26,483 nucleotides of DNA. Origin: Sergeia podlipaevii (lineage: Eukaryota; Euglenozoa; Kinetoplastea; Trypanosomatida; Trypanosomatidae). The notes below the pieces were generated by a model, which was given only the letters and a program-made list of their open reading frames with translations, searched no databases and was not told the DNA's origin. Made by a program: the position numbers and the translations under genes. Location of the stretch: contig JASANZ010001946.1 in the NCBI GenBank assembly GCA_030849805.1, forward strand, positions 1-26,483, written 5' to 3'. Positions 1-7,758 of the stretch are shown in pieces (within the stretch, counting starts at the first letter, position 1; every line of letters starts with the position of its first letter).

Positions 1-668
1 TATATGTATGATATAACCATCATCATTTTATTTATTTATTTTCTTTCTATATATTTCACTGGTTTCTTTTTTTTTTCTTTTTTCCTTCAACTGAAGACAA
101 GTAAGTAAGGGAACTATAGAAGGCGCATATATTTTTGTTACTGACGTTTATTGGGCTTGTTTGTTTGTTTGTTTGTTTTCTTTCCTCTTCTTCTCCTTTT
201 CGTGTAAATGCATTTGTCACACGATGCTTGCTGATATAATTATCATTATCACTTTTTTTGTGTGTGTGTTTTGTGTTTTATTTTTGCTTTCTTCTTTTTT
301 TTCCTTCTTGTTGTGTGTGTGTGGGTGTGTGCTGATTAGTTAAAAAAAGGAAGAGGAAAAAAATGTAAGAGGAAAGCACCTAAAGGAGCTTGAGAGATAG
401 GATTCAGTAACGCTGTATATATCAGCACATGTTTGTCACTCTCTCACACACACCGTTATTGTCATTTTGTATTGTACCTGAGAATCCCTCAACTATCACA
501 AAAAAAAAAAAATGAAATTGCAACGAACGTGTAGAGTGCTAGAAAACAGATGTATACCATGAAAGCAAGCGACGGTTGGTATGTGCTTTATGAGATGGAA
601 TATGCGAATAACCACACCAGGAGAGCTGATCTTAATGAAACAACAGATGCTCGTGCGTTTATTATTAC

Positions 669-718
669 TTGCTTCCACTTTCTTTTCTTCAAAAAAAAAT
701 TATGTTTCTTTGAATTAG
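669..718 (+). promoter_or_regulatory. Probable trans-splice acceptor of CTU2 (distal)
   Basis: A pyrimidine tract at about 669-690 is followed by an A run, a T-rich stretch and the first clear AG at 717-718. Kinetoplastid genes receive the spliced leader at such an AG. Use of this site would give a 5' UTR of about 147 nt containing a 25-codon upstream ORF. A second pyrimidine tract (about 846-860) with AG at 862-863 is an alternative that would leave only two bases before the ATG. Confidence 0.5.
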
Positions 719-743
719 GCAAGAAGAAGTGCGACATATATAT

Positions 744-821
744 ATGTATACGCACGCAGTACCATATTATATACATAATAGTGTTCCAATAGCGGCGAGA
801 GGAGAAAGAAAGAAAGGATAG
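744..821 (+). other. Upstream ORF (25 codons) in the CTU2 leader
   Basis: An ATG at 744 opens a 25-codon frame that stops with TAG at 819-821, before the CTU2 ATG at 866. It would be in the mRNA only if the distal acceptor at 717-718 is used. The peptide resembles nothing recognised, so any role would be in limiting translation of CTU2. Confidence 0.35.
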
Positions 822-865
822 TGGGCGTCTGATATTTAATCTGCATTTTTCTCTCTCACGAAGTA

Positions 866-2590
866 ATGCAGCAAGCGTGCTTCAAGTGCAGAAGGGCCGC
901 CGCCCCAGCGTGCATCCCAAGCCGCGATGGCGCAGCCAAGTTGTACTGTGCGGACTGCTTTACCGAGTTCTGCACCAAGACACTACGCGACAACTGCTTC
1001 TCACACTGCCACCTTCCTAGTGATACCCCAATAGCTCTCGCAGTCTCGGGGGGCCCTAGTTCCATGATGATGTTACATCAACTCGGTATCCTGCGCCAGA
1101 TGAATGCCATGCGACAAGGCGCTGGTAACGTGCAGTTTTGTATTGTGCCCTTTCACTTAGTTGAGGAAGAACTGTTACTCCCCCCTGTGCCGCCACCCCC
1201 GTCGTTGTCGTCATCGTCGGTAGTGGAGTCGCTCACGCCTTTACAGTTGGCGGTAAAGCCAACTGCAACCGCATCAAGCGCGATGATACACGCCTTCAGG
1301 GCAGATATGTCCGCTCAGTTTTCTCTTCTGAGGCATTCAGTGGAGGAGCAGGCGATAGAATGGCAATTTGCAAACTCATCTCTCTTTGCGCCAGGCGAAG
1401 TCCGTGTGTTTTCCTACTCTGACGTGTTAAAGCAAGATGAGCTGCAGACCATACGTGCGTGCATTCATCACCCGAGGCTATCACTGTCAGACCGCGAGGA
1501 GCTCTACGCACGAGTGCGGATGCGTGTGTTGCAGCTCATTGCAAACCGCTTGATTCTTGAGTGGGGTGCGCCAAAGCAACACGCTGACGCCACGGAAGGA
1601 ACCCCGACGACGACGACGACGACAACAACAACAACACTAGCAGCAACATGGAAGCACCTGATGCTCGGCGATAACGCAGTCACGGCGTGTGTCTCGGCAC
1701 TCGAAGCTATCATCTGCGGTGGTGGTGGAGAACGTGTGGTGCACTCCAGCGGCTTTCGTGGTTTCATGCACGGCACAGTGCTGATGCGTCCTATGCGAAC
1801 GCTTCTCCCGAAGGAGATTGTCTACTACGCACGACTTCACAGCATCCAGACCGCTTTCACCCCATCGCTCGCGACGCGCACCTCGCTGCGATCGATCCGT
1901 CGCACGCTGGAGAACTTTGTGCATGGTATCATGCAGCCTTATCGCACCATGATTTTCAACATTCTCAACACCACGGCGAAGCTAAGCGTGCATCCGCATA
2001 GTGCCGCATGCGTGGTGGAAGGGTATGAAGGACCTTCCGCGGCTGCGGCTGCTGCCGCTCCTTCTTCATCATCTGGTACTTCTCTCCATGGCGGCCCCGA
2101 TATGGAAGAAGGCGGCGACAAGCCAGCGAAGAAGCGACGAGTTATTCTTGGAAAAACTGCACAGTACCATCGAGATGCTCTACAGGCCAGTGCGCCGCCT
2201 CAGCTCCCAGCTGTCTCTGACCCCTCAGCAGCAGCAGCAGCAACGACCAACGGCACAAGCGATCAAGAAGAAGGCGCTTCTTGTGTGTTCTGCGGATATC
2301 CTTCTGCACTGTGCAGCAGTAGCAGTAGCAAGGGGGCCATGGCGATGGAGCTTGGTGCAGTGTCTGTGCCAGGAGCAGGACTCACCTGTTTTGTGTGTCG
2401 TGGCTGTCGCGTGTACCTGAATGGGGTGTCGACTTCTCTCGCTTCTGCTTCATCTGCTGGCAGTATGAAGGGAGAAGCAGAGGAGGAGAGACAAGTGGGT
2501 AGCATGGGCGGCGGCGGTGCAGAGAGTCTGGAAAATATGTTGTTCTCCCTGATGGCGGGTCTCCTGGCATCACAAGAGGATGGGCAGTGA
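866..2590 (+). CDS. CTU2: Cytoplasmic tRNA 2-thiolation protein 2 (Ncs2/CTU2 family)
   Basis: 574 aa. In known eukaryotes CTU2/Ncs2 partners CTU1/Ncs6 in the cytosol to put the 2-thio group on the wobble uridine of tRNA-Lys, -Glu and -Gln, with sulfur supplied through Urm1. An N-terminal zinc-type Cys cluster (C5, C8, C28, C31) precedes the PP-loop-like motif SGGPSS at residues 61-66. The central LMLGDNA and RPMRTLLPKE segments match the nucleotide-binding fold of the family. Two C-terminal Cys groups, CVFC (473-476) and CFVCRGC (508-514), fit the second metal site. Ten threonines (248-257) and a Ser/Ala-rich linker before the C-terminal cysteines are lineage-type insertions. The ATG at 866 is chosen because the Cys cluster begins at residue 5. 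CTU1 is not in this window. The family call is firm; activity is inferred. Confidence 0.9.
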   Translation: MQQACFKCRRAAAPACIPSRDGAAKLYCADCFTEFCTKTLRDNCFSHCHLPSDTPIALAVSGGPSSMMMLHQLGILRQMNAMRQGAGNVQFCIVPFHLVEEELLLPPVPPPPSLSSSSVVESLTPLQLAVKPTATASSAMIHAFRADMSAQFSLLRHSVEEQAIEWQFANSSLFAPGEVRVFSYSDVLKQDELQTIRACIHHPRLSLSDREELYARVRMRVLQLIANRLILEWGAPKQHADATEGTPTTTTTTTTTTLAATWKHLMLGDNAVTACVSALEAIICGGGGERVVHSSGFRGFMHGTVLMRPMRTLLPKEIVYYARLHSIQTAFTPSLATRTSLRSIRRTLENFVHGIMQPYRTMIFNILNTTAKLSVHPHSAACVVEGYEGPSAAAAAAAPSSSSGTSLHGGPDMEEGGDKPAKKRRVILGKTAQYHRDALQASAPPQLPAVSDPSAAAAATTNGTSDQEEGASCVFCGYPSALCSSSSSKGAMAMELGAVSVPGAGLTCFVCRGCRVYLNGVSTSLASASSAGSMKGEAEEERQVGSMGGGGAESLENMLFSLMAGLLASQEDGQ

Positions 2591-3926
2591 TTTAAAAAAA
2601 AAAAAAATGTGGGGAGCGGTATGACCTCTCTCTTGAAGAGGGTAAGTGGGTTAGGGAAGAATATGGCTCGATCCCATGATATAAGTGTCTGTAAAGTCAC
2701 AATATAAATCGGATTTTAAAAAAACTGCATTTTTTGAATGTTCTACAAAAAGAATGGGCGTTGCTCAAGACTTCCTTCTTCTACTCTCCTTTTTTTCTTT
2801 GTGGCTAGCGTGTTGCGCTGCTCTTGCTTTGTGGTTTGCTCCTTCAGTACTTCGTTTCTTTCTCTCTCTCTCTCTCGTTATTTTGACTTTTTCTTCTCAA
2901 TTTATTGCTATCGTTAAATTATGCATCTCTGAAGCCTGTGAGCATATTCACCTTTTAGTTGTTGCTTTTTTTTTTTTAGCGTGTGCGTGTGTGTGTGTGT
3001 GTGTGAGGAGTGTCATTTTTTTTTTAAAGAAAGAAACATCACTTTTTTTGCTTGTAGCGTCTGTTTTTTTTTGTTGTTGTTGTTTTTTGAAGCAATTGCG
3101 AGCGCATTCGCAAAAAAAAAAAAAGTGTTTGTTCATCTTTTTTTTTGGGGGGGCTGTTGTCGCTGTTGTTATTTTTTTTTTTCCTTCTTAGATCTTGCAG
3201 CTTTTTTGCTTTCTCTCTTTATTTCCACTAGTACATATTTCTGTTATCTTTGAAGATCAGAACGGTGGGGGGAGGAAAACAGATAATTTTTTTTTTTTGG
3301 CATATCCCCCGTTGGAGACTTCATTTTATTATTATCATTACCTAAAATTGCTTGTTGGTTTATAAATCTTGTATTTTTTTTTTGTTGTTGTTTCTCTCTC
3401 CACTTCTTCTCTTCTTTGTGTGTGTGTTTGTGTGCGCTATATCCTTTGGAAAAAAAAAAAGAAGCTCGCATATCATAGCACAGAAGGGAAGGGATCGGAA
3501 GCAGAAGAGAAAGGGGGGCTTTTTGTTATAAAGAAAGAAAAAAAGACACAAGACACAACAATTATACAAATAGTACAAGAGAGAACGGTGTGGGTGGTAC
3601 GTGGTGGTGTGACGATTCATTGCAGACGCATAACAATCTAAAGAGAGAAGAGGGGGGGAGAAATCTATAATCTAAAGTGTTTTCTTTTTTTTCTTTTGCT
3701 GTTGTTGTTGTTGTTCGATTGATCGCATAGCACTTCATCAGAAAGAAACAGTGTAAAGCGGTGGAAAGGTGAAGAGGAAGGTAGAAGAAGAGGCAGCCTT
3801 GACTGAGAAACAGTGATAGACAATAAATACATATATCATATATAGCTGTTTGTCACTTCTTGGGTTCTTTTTTTTTTTTCTTTGCATTTGGTGGTTGCCT
3901 AATTCTATACAGGTGGTGACTTCACT

Positions 3927-3929
<3 letters not shown>

Positions 3930-3958
<29 letters not shown>
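3930..3958 (+). repeat. CT dinucleotide microsatellite
   Basis: About 14 uninterrupted CT units in the CTU2-kinase intergenic region. Long pyrimidine runs can serve in trans-splicing, but this one is over 700 bases from the next ATG, so it is more likely a length-variable simple repeat. Confidence 0.85.
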
Positions 3959-3962
<4 letters not shown>

Positions 3963-4519
3963 ATCTTCATTTGTCCTTATCAATACAAAATAAAAGGGGG
4001 AGTGGCTGTGTTTACATTATTATTATTATTTAATTCATTGCTTGTGAGAGCACTTGATCTTGTTTGGGGTCTTTTTCTCCTTCTTCTCCCATTATTATCA
4101 TCACCATTACTTTCTTTTTCATACGACTATACCTTAGATAGAGTACGTTTTGTTTTGTGATTTTTTTGATTTTTCTTCGCGAAGACGACCTACTCTGTCA
4201 CTCTAATACATTTATCACGCAACGAGTTAAACGGTGCGACGCATAGCCTTGCGGAGCAGCTTTGCTTTGTACGCTTATTTTAACTATTACTGTCTCTCTC
4301 TCTCTTTATATATCCCACTACGTGTGTGTGTGTGTGTGTATTTGACGCGCAAGTGCGCTCAAGCAGGCAGGCTATCCACCCTTTTTTTTTTATCTTCTTA
4401 CACGCATCACGCAGCACTGGTTCTATTGAGGCGGCATAGTATTGGCTTTGAGTTGCCCTTTTGTTTACTTATTTAAGAATCAATTGCTATATATATATAT
4501 ATATATTGTGTGTGGGTGA

Positions 4520-4566
4520 TTTTTTATTTTTGTTTTATTTTTAATTCCATTTTTGTGCTTTTGAAG
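4520..4566 (+). promoter_or_regulatory. Probable trans-splice acceptor of the kinase gene
   Basis: A T-rich tract at about 4520-4562 is followed by its first AG at 4565-4566. No ATG occurs between this AG and 4669, so a spliced-leader mRNA from here would have a 5' UTR of about 102 nt and start at the first ATG. Confidence 0.6.
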
Positions 4567-4668
4567 AGGTAGGGAGGGAAGGCGAAAAAAAAAAGATAGA
4601 AATCAGAAAAAGAAGGCAGGTGGTGAAGCACATTCTGCGCCATCCAGGGAAAAGTACGCGCATTCACG

Positions 4669-6516
4669 ATGCGTACTACTACAGCCCTTCGCCATCCCTT
4701 GGCGTCAAAACGCTGTATCATGAAGTTTTCAGAGAACGGTGAGGATACATATGAAGTATTTGAATTGTTTAGTCAGTACGAGGCAGTGGGGCCTATCAGT
4801 CAAGGTACCTACGGTTTTGTCTGCTCCGCACGCGATATGGATCTAGATGAGAAGTTTGCGCAATCCCCTCCGGAGGAATTCTTGGATTCGGCCTTAACAA
4901 GTGAAGAGAAGGAGGAAATTCGTGACCAGCACACCCTCGTCGCCATCAAGAAGCTGCGCCAACTTTTTGAAAACAATCAACCGCGCATGTGGCTCTGTGC
5001 GACACGGGAGATCCAACTGATGATGTCTTTTAATCACGATAATGTCATGTCGGCGAAAGATTTTTTCATTCCTCTTGGTGGAGTGGAGATGATGACGTAT
5101 GAGTCTATCTTGACGCTGCGCTCAAATTTTGATAGTGTGTACATCGTAATGAAAAAGATGGATTACACACTGCGCGAGGTGATGGATGCTAGCTTTGTCT
5201 ATGAGCATGATTTACCGAAGAAGAAGAAAACAACAAAGGCGATGGAGGAGACAGTCAAGGAGGAGGAGGAGGAGGAGGGTGAAGACAAAGGTGATGATGC
5301 CAAACCGAGTAACGACGGGAACGACGACAAGGCTGCAGTAGTATCCTCCGCCCATATCAACAGTGGAGGCCAAGAAGGAGAAGGGGTTGAGGAGGGGGAG
5401 GATGACAACGGGACTAGGAACAAGGACGGTATGAACGAGATGGCGAGTACATCTAAAATAGAGAGTCCAACGACAGGGGAATCAGATGAAGATGACGCTG
5501 ATGGTGATGAAGTGGAGAGAGGCGCGGAGGGCCGTGCTGAGGGAAATGAGAAGCCGCTGCGATGTCCCACTACGGGTCTCGTGCTTCATCCTCTCACAAA
5601 GGACTATCGTAAGTTTATATTGTATCAAATATTTCGCGGAGTCGGGTACATGCATCTGTGCCCTGTCATCCACCGCGACTTGAAGCCAGAGAACATCATG
5701 CTAGATCGCAGCTACACCACTTGTGTAACAGATTTTGGCCAAGGACGCGATGTTGGCGTAGGTGGAGGCGAGTTCGTTCAAACCGTGCTAGACAACTGTA
5801 CCCAGTGGTACGCTGCGCCAGAGACGCTGACGGTGGCGGTGCAGTCTTCTACCGGGTTCATTGATCATGCCAGTTTCCATAGCGTTGATGTGTGGTCTAT
5901 TGGGTGTATTGCAGCCGAAATGTTAATAGGAAGGCCTCTCTTCTATACAGTGACTATGGGTGGTCTCGGGCAGCTTAAGAGCATCGTGGAGACACTCGGG
6001 GCACCATCGAAGGAGGCAGTAAACTCCATCGCGGACTACAGGGACGAAGAAAGCAGGCAGCTCTACTTTCTTGTGATGGAAAATGTGCTGAGTAAGTGCG
6101 CTAGAGCCGCGCCTAGTTCGCCTCCGCTCAGGGAGCTTCTCAAGAGCCCTTTTGGAGATGAGGACGATGACGAGATTGAACTCATCTGCAAATGTCTTGC
6201 ATGGGATCCGCATGACCGGATCAACATTCAGGCCGCACTGGAGAGTCACTACTTTGTGAAGGAAGGGTATGAACCGATTATTGATCCTGAAGACAGCGCC
6301 AAGAGGGTGCCATCGGTGCGGCCTGAGGACATCTCGGAGGCGGTAAGTGGGCGAGCATTCCTGTGGGAGCTATTTGTCAAGCGTCATCCTGAGGTGGGGG
6401 AGCTATGGAACTCACTCGTAAGCAAGCATGACGAAGACAAAGTGGAGCATGAGGCGAGACGTGCGGAGGAAGAGGAGCAGCAGCAGTTGAATGAGTCGCA
6501 GTCCACATCCCAGTAA
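4669..6516 (+). CDS. Divergent CMGC/MAPK-like Ser/Thr protein kinase
   Basis: 615 aa. Kinase landmarks are in order: a glycine-loop relic (residues 43-51), VAIKK with the lysine at 94, helix-C Glu114, HRDLKPEN with catalytic Asp337, DFG at 355-357 and APE at 383-385. VDVWSIGCIAAEML and the following LGAPS segment point to the CMGC/MAPK branch. Odd points: the first loop glycine is Ser44; about 33 extra residues lie between the loop and VAIK; a Glu/Asp-rich insert of about 110 residues (183-296) lies between the hinge region and HRD; the MAPK TxY motif is absent; and the arginine expected before APE in CMGC kinases is Ala382. Catalytic residues remain, so activity is plausible, but activation is unlikely to follow ordinary MAPKs. 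ATG 4669 is first after the acceptor; Met18 at 4720 is an alternative start. The substrate is unknown. Confidence 0.88.
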   Translation: MRTTTALRHPLASKRCIMKFSENGEDTYEVFELFSQYEAVGPISQGTYGFVCSARDMDLDEKFAQSPPEEFLDSALTSEEKEEIRDQHTLVAIKKLRQLFENNQPRMWLCATREIQLMMSFNHDNVMSAKDFFIPLGGVEMMTYESILTLRSNFDSVYIVMKKMDYTLREVMDASFVYEHDLPKKKKTTKAMEETVKEEEEEEGEDKGDDAKPSNDGNDDKAAVVSSAHINSGGQEGEGVEEGEDDNGTRNKDGMNEMASTSKIESPTTGESDEDDADGDEVERGAEGRAEGNEKPLRCPTTGLVLHPLTKDYRKFILYQIFRGVGYMHLCPVIHRDLKPENIMLDRSYTTCVTDFGQGRDVGVGGGEFVQTVLDNCTQWYAAPETLTVAVQSSTGFIDHASFHSVDVWSIGCIAAEMLIGRPLFYTVTMGGLGQLKSIVETLGAPSKEAVNSIADYRDEESRQLYFLVMENVLSKCARAAPSSPPLRELLKSPFGDEDDDEIELICKCLAWDPHDRINIQAALESHYFVKEGYEPIIDPEDSAKRVPSVRPEDISEAVSGRAFLWELFVKRHPEVGELWNSLVSKHDEDKVEHEARRAEEEEQQQLNESQSTSQ

Positions 6517-6658
6517 ATGTGAAGAAAGAAAGAAATAGGTGAGATAGAAAGGAAGAAGAAAGGAGGGAGGAAAATACAACGATTAATTACAGGAAGGAGA
6601 TGGGAGAGAGTGAGATGCAGGAAGGAGAAACTAACAAGCTTATTTGCTGTCATCTTTC

Positions 6659-6684
6659 TTATTATTATTATTATTATTATTATT
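6659..6684 (+). repeat. TTA trinucleotide microsatellite
   Basis: About eight uninterrupted TTA/ATT units in the 3' flank of the kinase gene. AU-rich elements in trypanosomatid 3' UTRs can affect mRNA stability, but nothing here shows that function directly. Confidence 0.8.
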
Positions 6685-6836
6685 GTTTTCTCTCTTTCTC
6701 TCCTATTTGTTTCTTTTCTTCCTTTACATACTCTTTTTCTTTCCCTCTTTCGTTATCTTCTCTATGGTATATGCATAATAATAAGAAGAAGAGGAAGAAA
6801 AAAAAGGATATGTGGGAGCGTGCGTCAGAGCGAATA

Positions 6837-6840
6837 TATG

Positions 6841-6871
<31 letters not shown>
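6837..6871 (+). repeat. Compound TA/GT microsatellite
   Basis: A run of TA units passes directly into GT units. It is the source of the repetitive reading frames on both strands here. Confidence 0.8.
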
Positions 6872-7246
6872 TGTTGAGTTTTGTGACTACTGTCACAAGC
6901 TGCGTTCGTCGCACTATATATATAGCGTAAAATATATAATTTGACAAAAAAGAACCATTTTTTTTTTTTCCTTTAATGGGACCGCTGATAGCAATAATGC
7001 GGAAGCATATATATATTTGCATGGGGAGAGAGAGGGGGAAAAAAAGAGGGCGATTGCTTTAATTTTTTTATTACTAATATTATTTTTTTTGTAAGATACA
7101 CAGAGAGAGAGAGAAAGAGATACAACAAAAATGTATCTCTGATGGTATAGCTGTTATGTACTACCATTACTTCTCACCACACACTCCACACCTATCATAC
7201 CCTTTATTATTATTATTACTATTCTCCTAATTGTTGCGAAGAAATA

Positions 7247-7247
7247 N
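7247..7247. other. Undetermined base (N)
   Basis: A single N within an A/TA-rich stretch. The sequences on its two sides are not copies of each other, so it looks like an uncalled base or a gap of unknown length rather than a duplicated overlap. Confidence 0.9.
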
Positions 7248-7619
7248 ATATATGCTTGCTTTGCTTGTGGAAGAGAGAGCGCACTGTCTTTTCTTTTTTT
7301 TTTTTCACTAGCTCCTTCACCTCTGTAGTAGTGAGGTATGCGTGGTGAGAGGGGGGGGGCGGGAAGGAAAAAAGGAACTGATGACTTTGGAAGAAGAGAA
7401 AGCGACTGCGTATGAGAGAAATTGCGTTTTCCTGCTTTCTTTCTTTATGTTGAATAAAACAGCGACATTTCTCCTCCTTTTCTTCGTCGCTCTCTGCTCT
7501 CTTCTGTTCCTCCCTTTACATATATCTTTTTTTCCCTTTCAAGATACGTTTCGTGAAGGTGGCATGTAGGAGTGTGGTCAATACGAACCGGAGCATAAGT
7601 GTTCGAGTAGTACCAGGTT

Positions 7620-7653
7620 CATTTTTTTTCCTTTCTTTCACACACACACAAAG
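7620..7653 (+). promoter_or_regulatory. Probable trans-splice acceptor of the phosphatase gene
   Basis: A strong pyrimidine tract (about 7620-7639) and a CA repeat are followed by the first AG at 7652-7653. The resulting 5' UTR is about 105 nt and includes a two-codon upstream ORF beginning at 7709. In-frame codons from 7660 contain no ATG before 7759. Confidence 0.6.
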
Positions 7654-7758
7654 AAACTCTTGCTGAAAGAGAAAAGCATAAAGTTTACTTATACAATCTT
7701 TTATATTGATGTATTAATCTGTGAAGATCGCAAAAAAAAAAAAGGGGAAGATAATAAA

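Larger units (their letters stand above)
1..865 (+). other. Intergenic/UTR: tail of an upstream unit and 5' flank of CTU2
   Basis: No credible coding gene is seen here. The stretch is T-rich with a TTTG microsatellite near 158-176, GT runs near 262-325 and an A homopolymer near 499-511. Short open frames (for example 161-343 and 550-792) are biased by these simple repeats and resemble no protein family. The first part is probably the 3' UTR of a gene outside the window. The last 150-200 bases hold the splice-acceptor signals of the CTU2 gene. Confidence 0.7.
2591..4668 (+). other. 2.1-kb intergenic region between CTU2 and the kinase
   Basis: The longest gap in the window. It contains A and T homopolymers, GT repeats near 2985-3005 and 3417-3434, a CT repeat at 3930-3958, GT near 4322-4340 and a TA repeat near 4490-4506. 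The largest frame (2685-3191) begins at GTG and reads through T-rich and GT-rich simple sequence, giving Phe/Leu/Val/Cys-rich protein with no family signature. I see no conserved gene. It presumably holds the CTU2 3' UTR and the kinase 5' UTR, and an unrecognised non-coding transcript cannot be excluded. Confidence 0.6.
6517..7758 (+). other. Intergenic region, kinase 3' UTR and phosphatase 5' UTR
   Basis: About 1.2 kb of simple-sequence DNA: purine-rich right after the stop, a TTA repeat at about 6659-6684, a TA then GT run near 6837-6871, AG repeats near 7100-7120 and an undetermined base at 7247. Open frames at 6600-6944 and 7342-7569 translate repeat sequence or carry no recognisable domain. 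I see no gene. Confidence 0.65.

Noticed and set aside
2685..3191. 168-codon frame giving a hydrophobic protein
   Set aside because: It starts at GTG and reads T-rich and GT-repeat sequence; the Phe/Leu/Val/Cys content is a by-product of base composition and no family motif is seen.
6600..6944. Two overlapping frames in the kinase 3' flank
   Set aside because: Runs of Tyr or Ile come from the TTA microsatellite, and the tail reads the TA/GT repeat.
7342..7569. 75-codon frame before the phosphatase gene
   Set aside because: It lies upstream of the likely splice acceptor, and the Leu/Phe-rich peptide follows from a pyrimidine-rich tract; no homologue recognised.
7660..7758. 33-codon N-terminal extension of the phosphatase from TTG
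   Set aside because: No ATG in the extension, and its Lys/Ile/Tyr-rich translation reflects A/T-rich leader sequence.
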